Assembly: GCA_023663815.1 (NCBI GenBank)
Contig: JAMPGS010000009.1
Span: forward strand, 1-43,449
Direction of reading: 5' to 3'
Length of the DNA stretch: 43,449 bases
From: Clostridium sp.
GTDB taxonomy: Bacteria > Bacillota > Clostridia > Lachnospirales > Lachnospiraceae
Shown here: in pieces, positions 32,058-39,534 of the stretch
How positions within the stretch are numbered: position 1 is the stretch's first letter
Layout of the letters: each line of letters starts with the position of its first letter
The notes under the pieces: generated by a model
What the model was told of the DNA's origin: nothing
Databases searched by the model: none
What the model saw: the letters and a program-made list of their open reading frames with translations, nothing else
Made by a program: the position numbers and the translations under genes

Positions 32058-33458
32058 ATGGAAGAGAAAAAGCAATTTAAAATTTGGATTCCTGCGGCGG
32101 TTTTGGCTGCGCTCATTTTGGCTTTGGTGGGGATTGCGGCGGCAGCGGGATTATTTGGCGGTAAAAAGCGGCTTCTTATAAACGCGGTGGGAAACGTTGT
32201 TTCGCAGAGCTTAGACGCGATTGGGGAAGTTTGGGGGCTTAACGAGTACGAGGATTTATTTGCCGACGGGCAGCTTTCCATGGAAGCGAATTTTCAGATA
32301 GGGAACGGCGTGGAGGCTTCCATGGATATTTCCAAGGATGGGGATATAAGCGGGGCGGCCGTCGATGTGGGATATTCCGGCAGCTCGCTTTTTCAGGCGG
32401 ATTTGTATATAGATAAAGAAGAAATTCTTCTTGGGGCCCCCAAGCTGACGGATACGGTTTTTTATGTAGACAGGACGAACTTGGAGGAGGACATAGAGTG
32501 GCTGATTGAGGAGTATGGTCTTGAGGCTGATGTGGCCGACGCTCTGAAATCATTAAATGAAGAAAGCCGAAAGGATTCCAATATGCATAAAGAATTGGGG
32601 GAGGCTATGAGGAGACTTGTCGGCGCATTTTCGGAGACGTACGATAAGACAAAGGTGGAAAAAATTGCCAGCAAAAGTCTTGAGGTTGACGGGGAGGAGA
32701 GAAGCTGCAAGGGATACAGCCTAACGATAACTACCGAGCAGATTCAGGAATTGTCTGCTCTTGTACGGGAGTTTTATGGAAGCAACGAGGCTTTTCAGCT
32801 TTACGTGGACGGAATGTTGTCGGCTTTTTATGGATACAGCAGTCAAGAGGAATTTTTGGAAACCTATAATCCCGATGAGCTGCTCGCGGATTTTGAGAAC
32901 GAAATCGGAGAACAGGGCAGGCAGGTAACGATGACCTTTTATGTTTACCGTAAAAACCTTGCAAAGCTTTTGGCTGACTTGGGAGATGGAATCACCGCGG
33001 AATGGAACGTTTACGGAGGGAATTTCCCTCTTGAAAATACGGAAATTATCCTAACAGATGGAGATGAAATTAGAGCGTATTCCCGAAACGGCAGCAGGGA
33101 AAATGCTATTTATAAGGCGGAGTACCGGATGGAAAGTGACGAGGATAAAACGCAGCTTAAACTGGAATACGATACGGAAAAGGGCGGCTTTAATATGGAA
33201 ATGAGTACGGATTACGGCTTGTATACCCTTGATTATCTGTTGGAGGGCGAGCTTGACAAGGCGGCGCCCGGCTCCAAGCTTACAGTAAGCATCGATACTC
33301 TTGAGATGAACGATACGGAGCTATTATCCGGGGATATTACCTTCTCCGACGAGGTGGGGGAGATAAAAAAGCCGGAGGGCGAAAAGCGGAACGTGCTGCG
33401 AATGGAGCGAAAGGACTGGTACGGCCTTCTTTTGGAAATTTCCGGGAATTTGTATTAA
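32058..33458 (+). CDS. membrane-anchored extracellular protein of unknown function next to an ABC transporter
   Basis: 466-residue protein I cannot assign firmly. A short basic N-terminus (MEEKKQFKIW) and one hydrophobic segment (about 10-32, IPAAVLAALILALVGIAAAAG) anchor a large, acidic, soluble domain. The domain alternates beta-like stretches (SMEANFQIGNGVEASMDIS, GSSLFQADLYIDKEE) with a helical region (about 135-235). The layout resembles the DUF6583-type proteins found in clostridia, a tentative match from memory. AAAGG precedes the ATG. The gene lies 29 bases before an ABC ATPase gene and probably belongs to the same export locus. The 180-base gap after rpsR contains the rpsR terminator and nothing else obvious. 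Confidence 0.8.
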   Translation: MEEKKQFKIWIPAAVLAALILALVGIAAAAGLFGGKKRLLINAVGNVVSQSLDAIGEVWGLNEYEDLFADGQLSMEANFQIGNGVEASMDISKDGDISGAAVDVGYSGSSLFQADLYIDKEEILLGAPKLTDTVFYVDRTNLEEDIEWLIEEYGLEADVADALKSLNEESRKDSNMHKELGEAMRRLVGAFSETYDKTKVEKIASKSLEVDGEERSCKGYSLTITTEQIQELSALVREFYGSNEAFQLYVDGMLSAFYGYSSQEEFLETYNPDELLADFENEIGEQGRQVTMTFYVYRKNLAKLLADLGDGITAEWNVYGGNFPLENTEIILTDGDEIRAYSRNGSRENAIYKAEYRMESDEDKTQLKLEYDTEKGGFNMEMSTDYGLYTLDYLLEGELDKAAPGSKLTVSIDTLEMNDTELLSGDITFSDEVGEIKKPEGEKRNVLRMERKDWYGLLLEISGNLY

Positions 33459-33487
33459 ACGGCGTTTGATTTTGCATGAGGGATAAC

Positions 33488-34165
33488 ATGGAATTAGAAG
33501 TCAAGGATATCAAAAAAGGCTATGGAAGGAAAAAGGTTTTAGAGGGCTTAAGCCTATGGGCGAAAGCGGGAGAATGTACCGGAATCGTTGGTGCGAACGG
33601 CTGCGGGAAGTCCACGTTGCTCCGCATTTTGGCCGGAACGGAAAAGGCGGATGGCGGAAAGATTTTTCTGGACGGAAAAGAGGCCGGAGGCTCCCGCACT
33701 ATGGCGGCCCGCATCGGCTATATCCCACAGGAGAGCGCGCTGATTTCAGAGCTTACGGTTGCGGATAATTTGAAGCTGTGGGCGGGCTTTGGGGATTATA
33801 GGGAAAACCAAAAGAGGCTAAAGGAGCTTTGCGGCCAGTTTGATATTGATTCCTTTTATGGGGAGCGGGTGAAAAATTTATCCGGCGGTATGTGCAGGCG
33901 GGTTAATATTGTCTGCGCGCTTATCCACGGGCCGTCGATTCTCCTTATGGACGAGCCCTCGGCGGCGTTGGATTTGGTGTTCAAGGAGGAGCTTAAGGGT
34001 TATATACGGGATTTTATCGGGAAAGGCGGCAGCGTTTTGCTTTGCAGCCACGATGCGGGGGAAATTGCGCTTTGCCAAAAGGTGTGGGCAATCAAGGGCG
34101 GAAAGGCTTTCGAGGTATCGGAGGGAATGTCCGTGCAGGAGATGGTGGGGAAGTATATGAGGTGA
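33488..34165 (+). CDS. ABC transporter ATP-binding protein, cut off from its permease by an insertion
   Basis: 225-residue ATPase of the ABC-2 exporter type. Walker A GANGCGKST (35-43), Q-loop in IGYIPQESALI, signature LSGGM (131-135) and Walker B LLMDEPSAALD are present, with a switch H in LLCSHDAGEI. An ATG at 33476 is in frame, but GAGGG 5 bases before 33488 marks the start. Its natural partner, the permease at 36953, lies 2.8 kb away across an antisense restriction-modification module, and a strong hairpin follows the ATPase stop within 20 bases. Without the inserted DNA the two genes would be 24 bases apart, normal operon spacing. Confidence 0.9.
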   Translation: MELEVKDIKKGYGRKKVLEGLSLWAKAGECTGIVGANGCGKSTLLRILAGTEKADGGKIFLDGKEAGGSRTMAARIGYIPQESALISELTVADNLKLWAGFGDYRENQKRLKELCGQFDIDSFYGERVKNLSGGMCRRVNIVCALIHGPSILLMDEPSAALDLVFKEELKGYIRDFIGKGGSVLLCSHDAGEIALCQKVWAIKGGKAFEVSEGMSVQEMVGKYMR

Positions 34166-34175
34166 TGGTGGCGGA

Positions 34176-34185
34176 GATACAGGAG
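34176..34185 (+). repeat. left copy of a 10-bp direct repeat flanking the R-M module
   Basis: GATACAGGAG, 10 bases after the ATPase stop codon. It is identical to the copy at 36939-36948, which contains the permease ribosome binding site. Confidence 0.65.
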
Positions 34186-34240
34186 GGAGAATGTCAACAG
34201 CGCGTCTCATCTTGACCGTTGACTTTCTCCCTCATTTTTT
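34184..34240 (+). terminator. terminator after the ABC ATPase, at the left edge of the R-M module
   Basis: Arms AGGGAGAA (34184-34191) + GTCAAC (34193-34198) pair with GTTGAC (34218-34223) + TTCTCCCT (34225-34232) around one T-T mismatch, with a 19-base loop and six T from 34235. It ends 7 bases before the endonuclease stop on the other strand and is oriented to stop ATPase transcription. Confidence 0.8.
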
Positions 34241-34247
34241 GTTGTTT

Positions 34248-35876
34248 TTATGAAGCTAACCACATATCAACGCAAGCTTGAATACCATAGCGCCAGTGGT
34301 TTTCATCAGTTGCTTTTTCACATAGCTTGATGGCGCAGTCCAGAAAGCGGTGTATATCGCTTGGCAACGGCTGCGTTTTACAGTTATATGAATTTTCTAT
34401 TAGTTGCATAAACTGAGCCAGCTCTAAAGGTATGATTTTTGACTTACCTCCATAAAGTGAAATAGAAAGATGGTTTAATGTGTAAAAGTGAGCTAATGTT
34501 GCAGGGTTGATAGTTGGCGCAATAAATAGGCAGTAAGTATCTTTTCCTGTTTTTTTCTTCAACTGTCCATAATGGCGCGCAACAGGTTCACCCTCGGATT
34601 CATATTGGCGTTGTCCAGCCTGTAAAGTAACTTCTACCGATAAAGAAAAGTCCTTATAATCACATTCAATATCGGGCATGTTTCCGGCGGCGGTGGAAAG
34701 CGGCTGTCCTGCGTCATCAAAATTGAAATTGCCTTTGATGGCGCCGCCGTCGAGCATTGTCATTGCTCTCCATGTGTTATACTCAAACATTAAAGGGGCA
34801 TCATAATATCCATTAGAAATAATTTCGTTGAAGGTGTCAATAATTTCTGAATATAATGCATAAGATTTTATTTCTGTTACTTGTTCATAAATAACGGCAT
34901 CCTTATGTTTTTGGACAATTTCATCGCGTAAATCTTTTAATTCTTCAAGTGTTTTGTCGTATAATTCTCGCCTTGTAAAAGAACCAATCTGCATAAGAAC
35001 ATCAACAATGTTATCTTTATTATCTGTATAAAGAGCAGGCGTATTTGCGGAAAATAAATAGGCTTTATAGGCATCTACATCATCTATAAAAACTGGATCG
35101 CGAGGTACGGTAGAAAGAATAAAGTCTACTTCTATAACTTTGTCTGCAAATATAGATATAGAACGATTTTTATGGGAAATAGAAATTAATCCAGTATATC
35201 TCATGTAACGAAAGCAGGCATCGGCATAATCACGCATATTATTCTTCTGGGTTATTATAAACTTCTTTAAGCTTGCATCGTTTGTTTCGCGTGTTTTTGT
35301 TTTACCGGAGGCAATCCTATCGCTATAGATTTCTAAAATTGCATTTTCCCATTCATCATTTACAAATCGTTTATATTGTCCCTTGTTCTTTGCTTTTTCT
35401 TCCCTAAAATGTAAAATAGCATTTTTGATTATTTCAAATTTATGATAATTGGTCATTTGGACGGCAAATATTTTGAATTCATCGAAAGTAATGTATTTCA
35501 GTTCGCGAACCAAACGAAGAATTTCAAGGTAAGGGCGAATATAAAATGCACCTTTAATTTTTTCGTTCTCGGTATGGTACGGGGAGGGTAATTGAAATTT
35601 TAATAATTGGCGAAGAAAAACTTCTTGTGGACGTTTGCCATAAACGAACGCATTTCCAGCCTCCGTTAAATCAATATGCGGGTTTAGGTTAATAAAACCT
35701 AAAGCCTTTGGCGCCCGATTGATTCTATCTCGTGCGCTAAAGGCTTTATCAGCGTGAGAGCCCTTTCCTTCAAAAAAATCACTTTGTGCCAATTTATCAA
35801 TAAATTGTTCTTGAGTTGTATTATTCCATGATTGTCCTGAAAAGGTTTCATGTAATAGCTTGATTTCAGGTATCAT
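34248..35876 (-). CDS. AlwI-family type IIS restriction endonuclease
   Basis: 542-residue protein with the family hallmark RPQEVFLRQLLKFQLPSPYH-type segment near residue 83-102 and the N-terminal AFSARDRINRAPKALGF. The catalytic region is intact: D402 in MPDIE, E415 in LSVEVTLQ and E428/E430 in ESEGEPVARHYGQ, spaced 13 residues apart. This matches the D-x12-E-x12-E pattern I recall for the AlwI/PleI/BstNBI group. AlwI itself reads GGATC and cuts outside its site; the specificity here is not proven. It starts 6 bases after the methyltransferase and shares its promoter. The DNA is strikingly AT-rich compared with the ABC genes on both sides, a sign of transfer. Confidence 0.9.
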   Translation of the reverse strand: MIPEIKLLHETFSGQSWNNTTQEQFIDKLAQSDFFEGKGSHADKAFSARDRINRAPKALGFINLNPHIDLTEAGNAFVYGKRPQEVFLRQLLKFQLPSPYHTENEKIKGAFYIRPYLEILRLVRELKYITFDEFKIFAVQMTNYHKFEIIKNAILHFREEKAKNKGQYKRFVNDEWENAILEIYSDRIASGKTKTRETNDASLKKFIITQKNNMRDYADACFRYMRYTGLISISHKNRSISIFADKVIEVDFILSTVPRDPVFIDDVDAYKAYLFSANTPALYTDNKDNIVDVLMQIGSFTRRELYDKTLEELKDLRDEIVQKHKDAVIYEQVTEIKSYALYSEIIDTFNEIISNGYYDAPLMFEYNTWRAMTMLDGGAIKGNFNFDDAGQPLSTAAGNMPDIECDYKDFSLSVEVTLQAGQRQYESEGEPVARHYGQLKKKTGKDTYCLFIAPTINPATLAHFYTLNHLSISLYGGKSKIIPLELAQFMQLIENSYNCKTQPLPSDIHRFLDCAIKLCEKATDENHWRYGIQACVDMWLAS

Positions 35877-35882
35877 TTTAGC

Positions 35883-36731
35883 TTAATAATTTTTAACAAC
35901 AATGTGCATTTTATCATTGTTGAAGCGGTTCCTTATATTGACGGAATAATTTTTATAGTATTCATCACATATATATTTACCGTAAAGTTCTTCTGTCAAT
36001 GGTGTTTTTCCAATTACCATTAAAGCGCGGCACGGTAAATTTTTAAAATCTGCGGCCAATCGCCTATGTTCAGCTTCATCGAAGCCATTCATCATATCAA
36101 TATTGCCATAATCATTAAAAACGCAATCATAGGGTGGGTCAAGAAAAATAAAATCATTTTCTTCTGCCATATCAAAAATTTCCTGATAATCAAGATTAAA
36201 TAGTTCTGCCTTTTGTAGTAAGTCGCTATGCTGTTGTGTTATCAGCCTTGTATTGAGATTTGGATAACGTCCAAAAGGAACATTGTATTCTCCATTACTG
36301 TTATAGCGAATCATTCCAGAGTAAGCCGTTTTGTTGATGAAGAAATATAAAACGCCGTCTAAAAAACTATCGTCTGGATAATTAAAAAGTTCACGCATAC
36401 GATAGTATAAGTCTTCATTGGCGTTTGGTACTCGTTCGTCAGGGGTTAAAGCCTTTAATCTTTTGAATTCCGCTTGATTAGCCTCATAAATTCTTTGAAG
36501 CTCATCGAGCTGCACCCGCATGGTCGGATAATCGTCCCTTAATTGTTGATAAAAAGCCATTAATTTACCGTTGGCATCATTGATGATGGCGTTATCGGGT
36601 TCCAGATAAAAGAATACGGCGCCTCCTCCAAAGAACGGCTCAATGTAGCGATTAAAATTATTTGATATATATTGAAGAAAGCGGGGAATTTCTCTTGATT
36701 TTCCTCCGCGATATTTTAAAACCGGGTTCAT
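35883..36731 (-). CDS. D12-class (Dam-like) adenine methyltransferase of the R-M module
   Basis: Protective modification enzyme, 282 residues. It begins MNPVLKYRGGKSREIPRF (motif X), has motif I E-P-F-F-G-G-G (31-37), catalytic motif IV D198-P-P-Y in FIFLDPPYDC, and KTAYSGMIRYNSNGEYNVPFG, the segment shared by Dam-type enzymes. GATC-type methylation would protect both strands of an AlwI-like GGATC site, so one enzyme would suffice. An ATG at 36737 is in frame but only one base from GAGG; the ATG at 36731 has 7-base spacing. The endonuclease gene follows directly, so modification is made before restriction. Confidence 0.92.
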   Translation of the reverse strand: MNPVLKYRGGKSREIPRFLQYISNNFNRYIEPFFGGGAVFFYLEPDNAIINDANGKLMAFYQQLRDDYPTMRVQLDELQRIYEANQAEFKRLKALTPDERVPNANEDLYYRMRELFNYPDDSFLDGVLYFFINKTAYSGMIRYNSNGEYNVPFGRYPNLNTRLITQQHSDLLQKAELFNLDYQEIFDMAEENDFIFLDPPYDCVFNDYGNIDMMNGFDEAEHRRLAADFKNLPCRALMVIGKTPLTEELYGKYICDEYYKNYSVNIRNRFNNDKMHIVVKNY

Positions 36732-36778
36732 CAGCATACCTCGCCCTGCAAGTTTTGAGTATAATTAAGCTGTTTTTT

Positions 36779-36807
36779 ATTATAACATACCGGATTATTT
36801 TTTACAA
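36779..36807 (-). promoter_or_regulatory. promoter of the restriction-modification operon
   Basis: Minus strand TTGTAA (complement of 36802-36807), 17 bases, TATAAT (complement of 36779-36784), about 48 bases before the methyltransferase start. No controller-protein gene is present. Confidence 0.8.
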
Positions 36808-36869
36808 TTTGCTTTTCTTTTATGACAAATCTACACTTCTCTTTCACGACAAACCCGTGAGCAAATAAA

Positions 36870-36898
36870 TTGTGAATATTCTTATCATCAGTTATAAT
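36870..36898 (+). promoter_or_regulatory. outward promoter at the right edge of the R-M module, facing the ABC permease
   Basis: TTGTGA (36870-36875), 17 bases, TATAAT (36893-36898), about 55 bases before the permease start and inside the DNA bounded by the direct repeats. It could replace the operon promoter that the insertion disconnected. Confidence 0.65.
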
Positions 36899-36938
36899 GA
36901 AAATAAAAATGGGAATGGTATATGCTTTTTAATTAAAG

Positions 36939-36948
36939 GATACAGGAG
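36939..36948 (+). repeat. right copy of the 10-bp direct repeat flanking the R-M module
   Basis: GATACAGGAG, 4 bases before the permease ATG, including its AGGAG ribosome binding site. Identical to 34176-34185. Confidence 0.65.
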
Positions 36949-36952
36949 ATAT

Positions 36953-39412
36953 ATGTACGGTAGATGGATATTGTTCCGATTGGAAATGAAAAAATTTATG
37001 GCGATGGTTCCTCTTATTTTGGCGGAGACATTGCTGGTAGGCCTTCTTCTTTTGGGGATTGGCTTTTGCGCCGGAAAGGCCCTGTACGGGGAAAAAGCGG
37101 TGGGAGAAATCCGCGTGGGCGTTGTAACTCATGGGGAGGACAAGCTGACGGAGATGCTCCTTGGCTTTGTGGAATCCATGGACAGCGTGCGTGATACGGT
37201 GTCCTTTGTACGTCTGTCGGAGGAAGAGGCGCGGGAGGAGGTTTTAGCGGGAGAGCTTTACGGGGCGGTGCTTGTGCCGGAAGGAATTGTGGATAGCGTT
37301 AATTCCGGGGAAAATGCGCCTGCAACCGTTTTGCTGGCGGGGGACTATAGTCAGGCGGAAACGGAGGTTTTTGCACAGCTCACGAAAGCGGGAGAAGGGC
37401 TTCTCTCCGTGGCGCAGGCGGGAATTTACGCGGCGGACGCCTTTTGTGCGGAGGAGGGGCGTCCGGAAAAGATTCAGGAGGCGGAGGATTACTTAAACAG
37501 GGAATACCTTGATTACGCCATGGGGAGAAGCAGCTTTTTTAAGGAAAGGGAAGTAAGCGCGGCGCAGGGCGTGAGCCTTGGGGACTACTATGGAATTTCC
37601 CTTTTGATTGCCTTTGTCTCCTTTATAGGTCTTGCCTTTGGAAAATATATGCAGGTAGAGACAGGGCAGCGGGAGAGGCTGGTAGGCCGGTGGGGAGTTA
37701 GAACGGGACAAAGATATCTCATCGAAGCGGCGGCCTTTGGGTGCGTGTCTGCGCTTATGGGGACGGCGCTTGGCTTTTTGCTGTATGTTCCCCTTGGAAG
37801 CTTGAGCGGAAGCACGTTCGTTTTAGGGGCGGGATGGCTTTGGATGATGCTGGTGTGGTTCGAGACGGGCGTGTTTTTGAGGATGCTGTTTCAAATGACA
37901 GGGAATCACGCCGGAGGCATGGGCCTTTGCTTTGGGATTCAAATGGCGTTGATGCTGGCGGCCGGGGTTTTTGTGCCGGAGGCCTTTTTGCCGCTTTGGG
38001 TGGAGAAGCTGGGAAGGTATATTCCTTATAAAAATTGGATGGAGAGCCTTGGGGCGGCTTTGCAAAATCGTTTTGGCGCGGAAGAAGCGTTGCTGTCGGC
38101 TGCAAGGATTCTGGCGTTTTTGCTGGCAGGCGTTGCGGCCGCGTTGCTCCGCGACAGGCGGGATATGACGAGCGGGCAAAACGGCGCAGGCGTGGAGCGC
38201 ACGGCAGGCAGACGGCGAAAAGCAGGCAGCGTGGAACATGTTGTAGGCGAACGGGAAAGAGAACAGCGGCAGGAGAGAAGGGCAATTGCCGATGCGGGAA
38301 AAAAGAGGCCGCTTAAGAACGGGACGAAGCATGTTCGAGGGAAAATTTCCAGCCTGTACAGTCCCCCAATAAGACAAAAATTGGCGTTCTACAGGATTCT
38401 CTGGAAGCAGTACTGGATAAAGCACAGAGTATGGATTGTGGGACTTCTTCTGACGGCGGCCGTTTTCGGCATTATGGACAGGAGCTTTTTTGACGGGCAG
38501 GAAAATCAAGGAATTTCGGTAGGAATCTGCGTTTGCGACGAGAAAGGCAGGGAATTGCTTGCAGGGCTTAAGGAAAAAGAGGGCATTTTCCGGTTTGAGG
38601 GCTATGAGAGCAAGGCGGAAATGCTACGGGAGATAAAAAACGGCGGTCTTGAGTGCGGTTATGTATTTCCTGAGGGCTTTTATGACAAGCTTGCCGATAA
38701 AAAGTTAAAACGGCAGGCGGAGCTTTACTACTCGCCTGCGTCTTCCGTTCATAGGATTGCCGGGGAGGCGGTATTTGCGCGGCTTTTTGAGATGCTGTCT
38801 CCTGATATATTGGAAAAGTATTTGGCGGCGGCCGGATATGGGGGGACGGCTGATTTTGACAGGGCAAGGGAACGGCTTTATGAGCTGAATGATTTGTATC
38901 GATCGAACGGCAGCACCTTTCATTTTATCTATGAGAGTAAGGGCGGGAAAAGCGGCGAAAAGCCTGTCGGGTTAAATACGGTTCGGGGGCTTGCGGCGCT
39001 GGCGATGTTTCTTATGGGGATTTTGGGGCTGGGCAATATGCTGGAGCAGAAAAATACATGGCTTACCCTGCCCGGCAGGCTGGGAAAAGATTTTAAGTCG
39101 GGCAGCCTGCATGTGGCAGCCTTGGGAAGTATTCTCACCGGGGGAATCTGCCTGTGGCTTTCAGGAAATATGGGGGAGCCGGTGCGGGAGCTGACAGGTC
39201 TAGTGCTGTATTTGGTTGCGCTTGAAGTGTTTTTGCGGCTTTTGGGGCTGATTGTCACAAGCAGCCGCGGGCTTTATGGATTGATACCGGCGTTCCTTTT
39301 GTGCAGTTGTCTTTTTTGTCCGATTTTCATACGGGTTGAGCGTTATCTGCCGGCTCTGGCATGGATTTCAAGGCTTTTTCCTATTTCTTATTATCTGGAA
39401 TTGTTTTTATAA
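36953..39412 (+). CDS. fused two-half ABC-2 type permease
   Basis: 819-residue membrane protein made of two ABC-2 permease halves in tandem. Each half begins with a cytoplasmic start and one TM segment (about 14-41 and again about 495-513), then an extracellular loop of YhgE/ABC-2 type (GEIRVGVVTHGED... and ISVGICVCDEKGRE...), then a block of five or so TM segments. A basic, hydrophilic linker of about 75 residues (about 407-482; RTAGRRRKAGS, REREQRQERR) joins the halves. Most exporters of this kind have two separate permease genes. CAGGAGA 4 bases before the ATG at 36953 sets the start. It is the presumed partner of the ATPase at 33488; the substrate is unknown. Confidence 0.85.
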   Translation: MYGRWILFRLEMKKFMAMVPLILAETLLVGLLLLGIGFCAGKALYGEKAVGEIRVGVVTHGEDKLTEMLLGFVESMDSVRDTVSFVRLSEEEAREEVLAGELYGAVLVPEGIVDSVNSGENAPATVLLAGDYSQAETEVFAQLTKAGEGLLSVAQAGIYAADAFCAEEGRPEKIQEAEDYLNREYLDYAMGRSSFFKEREVSAAQGVSLGDYYGISLLIAFVSFIGLAFGKYMQVETGQRERLVGRWGVRTGQRYLIEAAAFGCVSALMGTALGFLLYVPLGSLSGSTFVLGAGWLWMMLVWFETGVFLRMLFQMTGNHAGGMGLCFGIQMALMLAAGVFVPEAFLPLWVEKLGRYIPYKNWMESLGAALQNRFGAEEALLSAARILAFLLAGVAAALLRDRRDMTSGQNGAGVERTAGRRRKAGSVEHVVGEREREQRQERRAIADAGKKRPLKNGTKHVRGKISSLYSPPIRQKLAFYRILWKQYWIKHRVWIVGLLLTAAVFGIMDRSFFDGQENQGISVGICVCDEKGRELLAGLKEKEGIFRFEGYESKAEMLREIKNGGLECGYVFPEGFYDKLADKKLKRQAELYYSPASSVHRIAGEAVFARLFEMLSPDILEKYLAAAGYGGTADFDRARERLYELNDLYRSNGSTFHFIYESKGGKSGEKPVGLNTVRGLAALAMFLMGILGLGNMLEQKNTWLTLPGRLGKDFKSGSLHVAALGSILTGGICLWLSGNMGEPVRELTGLVLYLVALEVFLRLLGLIVTSSRGLYGLIPAFLLCSCLFCPIFIRVERYLPALAWISRLFPISYYLELFL

Positions 39413-39487
39413 GCGTATTTTTTGTAAAAAATCGGGGAATTGTGTCTAAATGCTGCGAATAATAAGGTGGAAACTTTTTCCGAAAAA

Positions 39488-39496
39488 TGTTATACT
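39488..39496 (+). promoter_or_regulatory. extended -10 promoter of gdpP-rplI-dnaB
   Basis: TGTTATACT (39488-39496) forms an extended -10 with only a weak -35 (TGGAAA at 39468-39473). It lies 39 bases before gdpP in the 122-base gap after the permease. Confidence 0.5.
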
Positions 39497-39534
39497 CTAA
39501 AGAGATTTTACAATGAGATGACGAGGGGTATAGT

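Noticed and set aside
34184..34240. The hairpin as a terminator for the minus-strand endonuclease
   Set aside because: The T-run lies on the plus-strand side only; on the minus strand the hairpin is followed by CCTGTATC.
37755..38509. Two long minus-strand frames inside the permease gene (up to 228 codons)
   Set aside because: They are antisense shadows of a GC-rich coding region, with compositionally odd Pro/Arg/His-rich products and no ribosome binding site.
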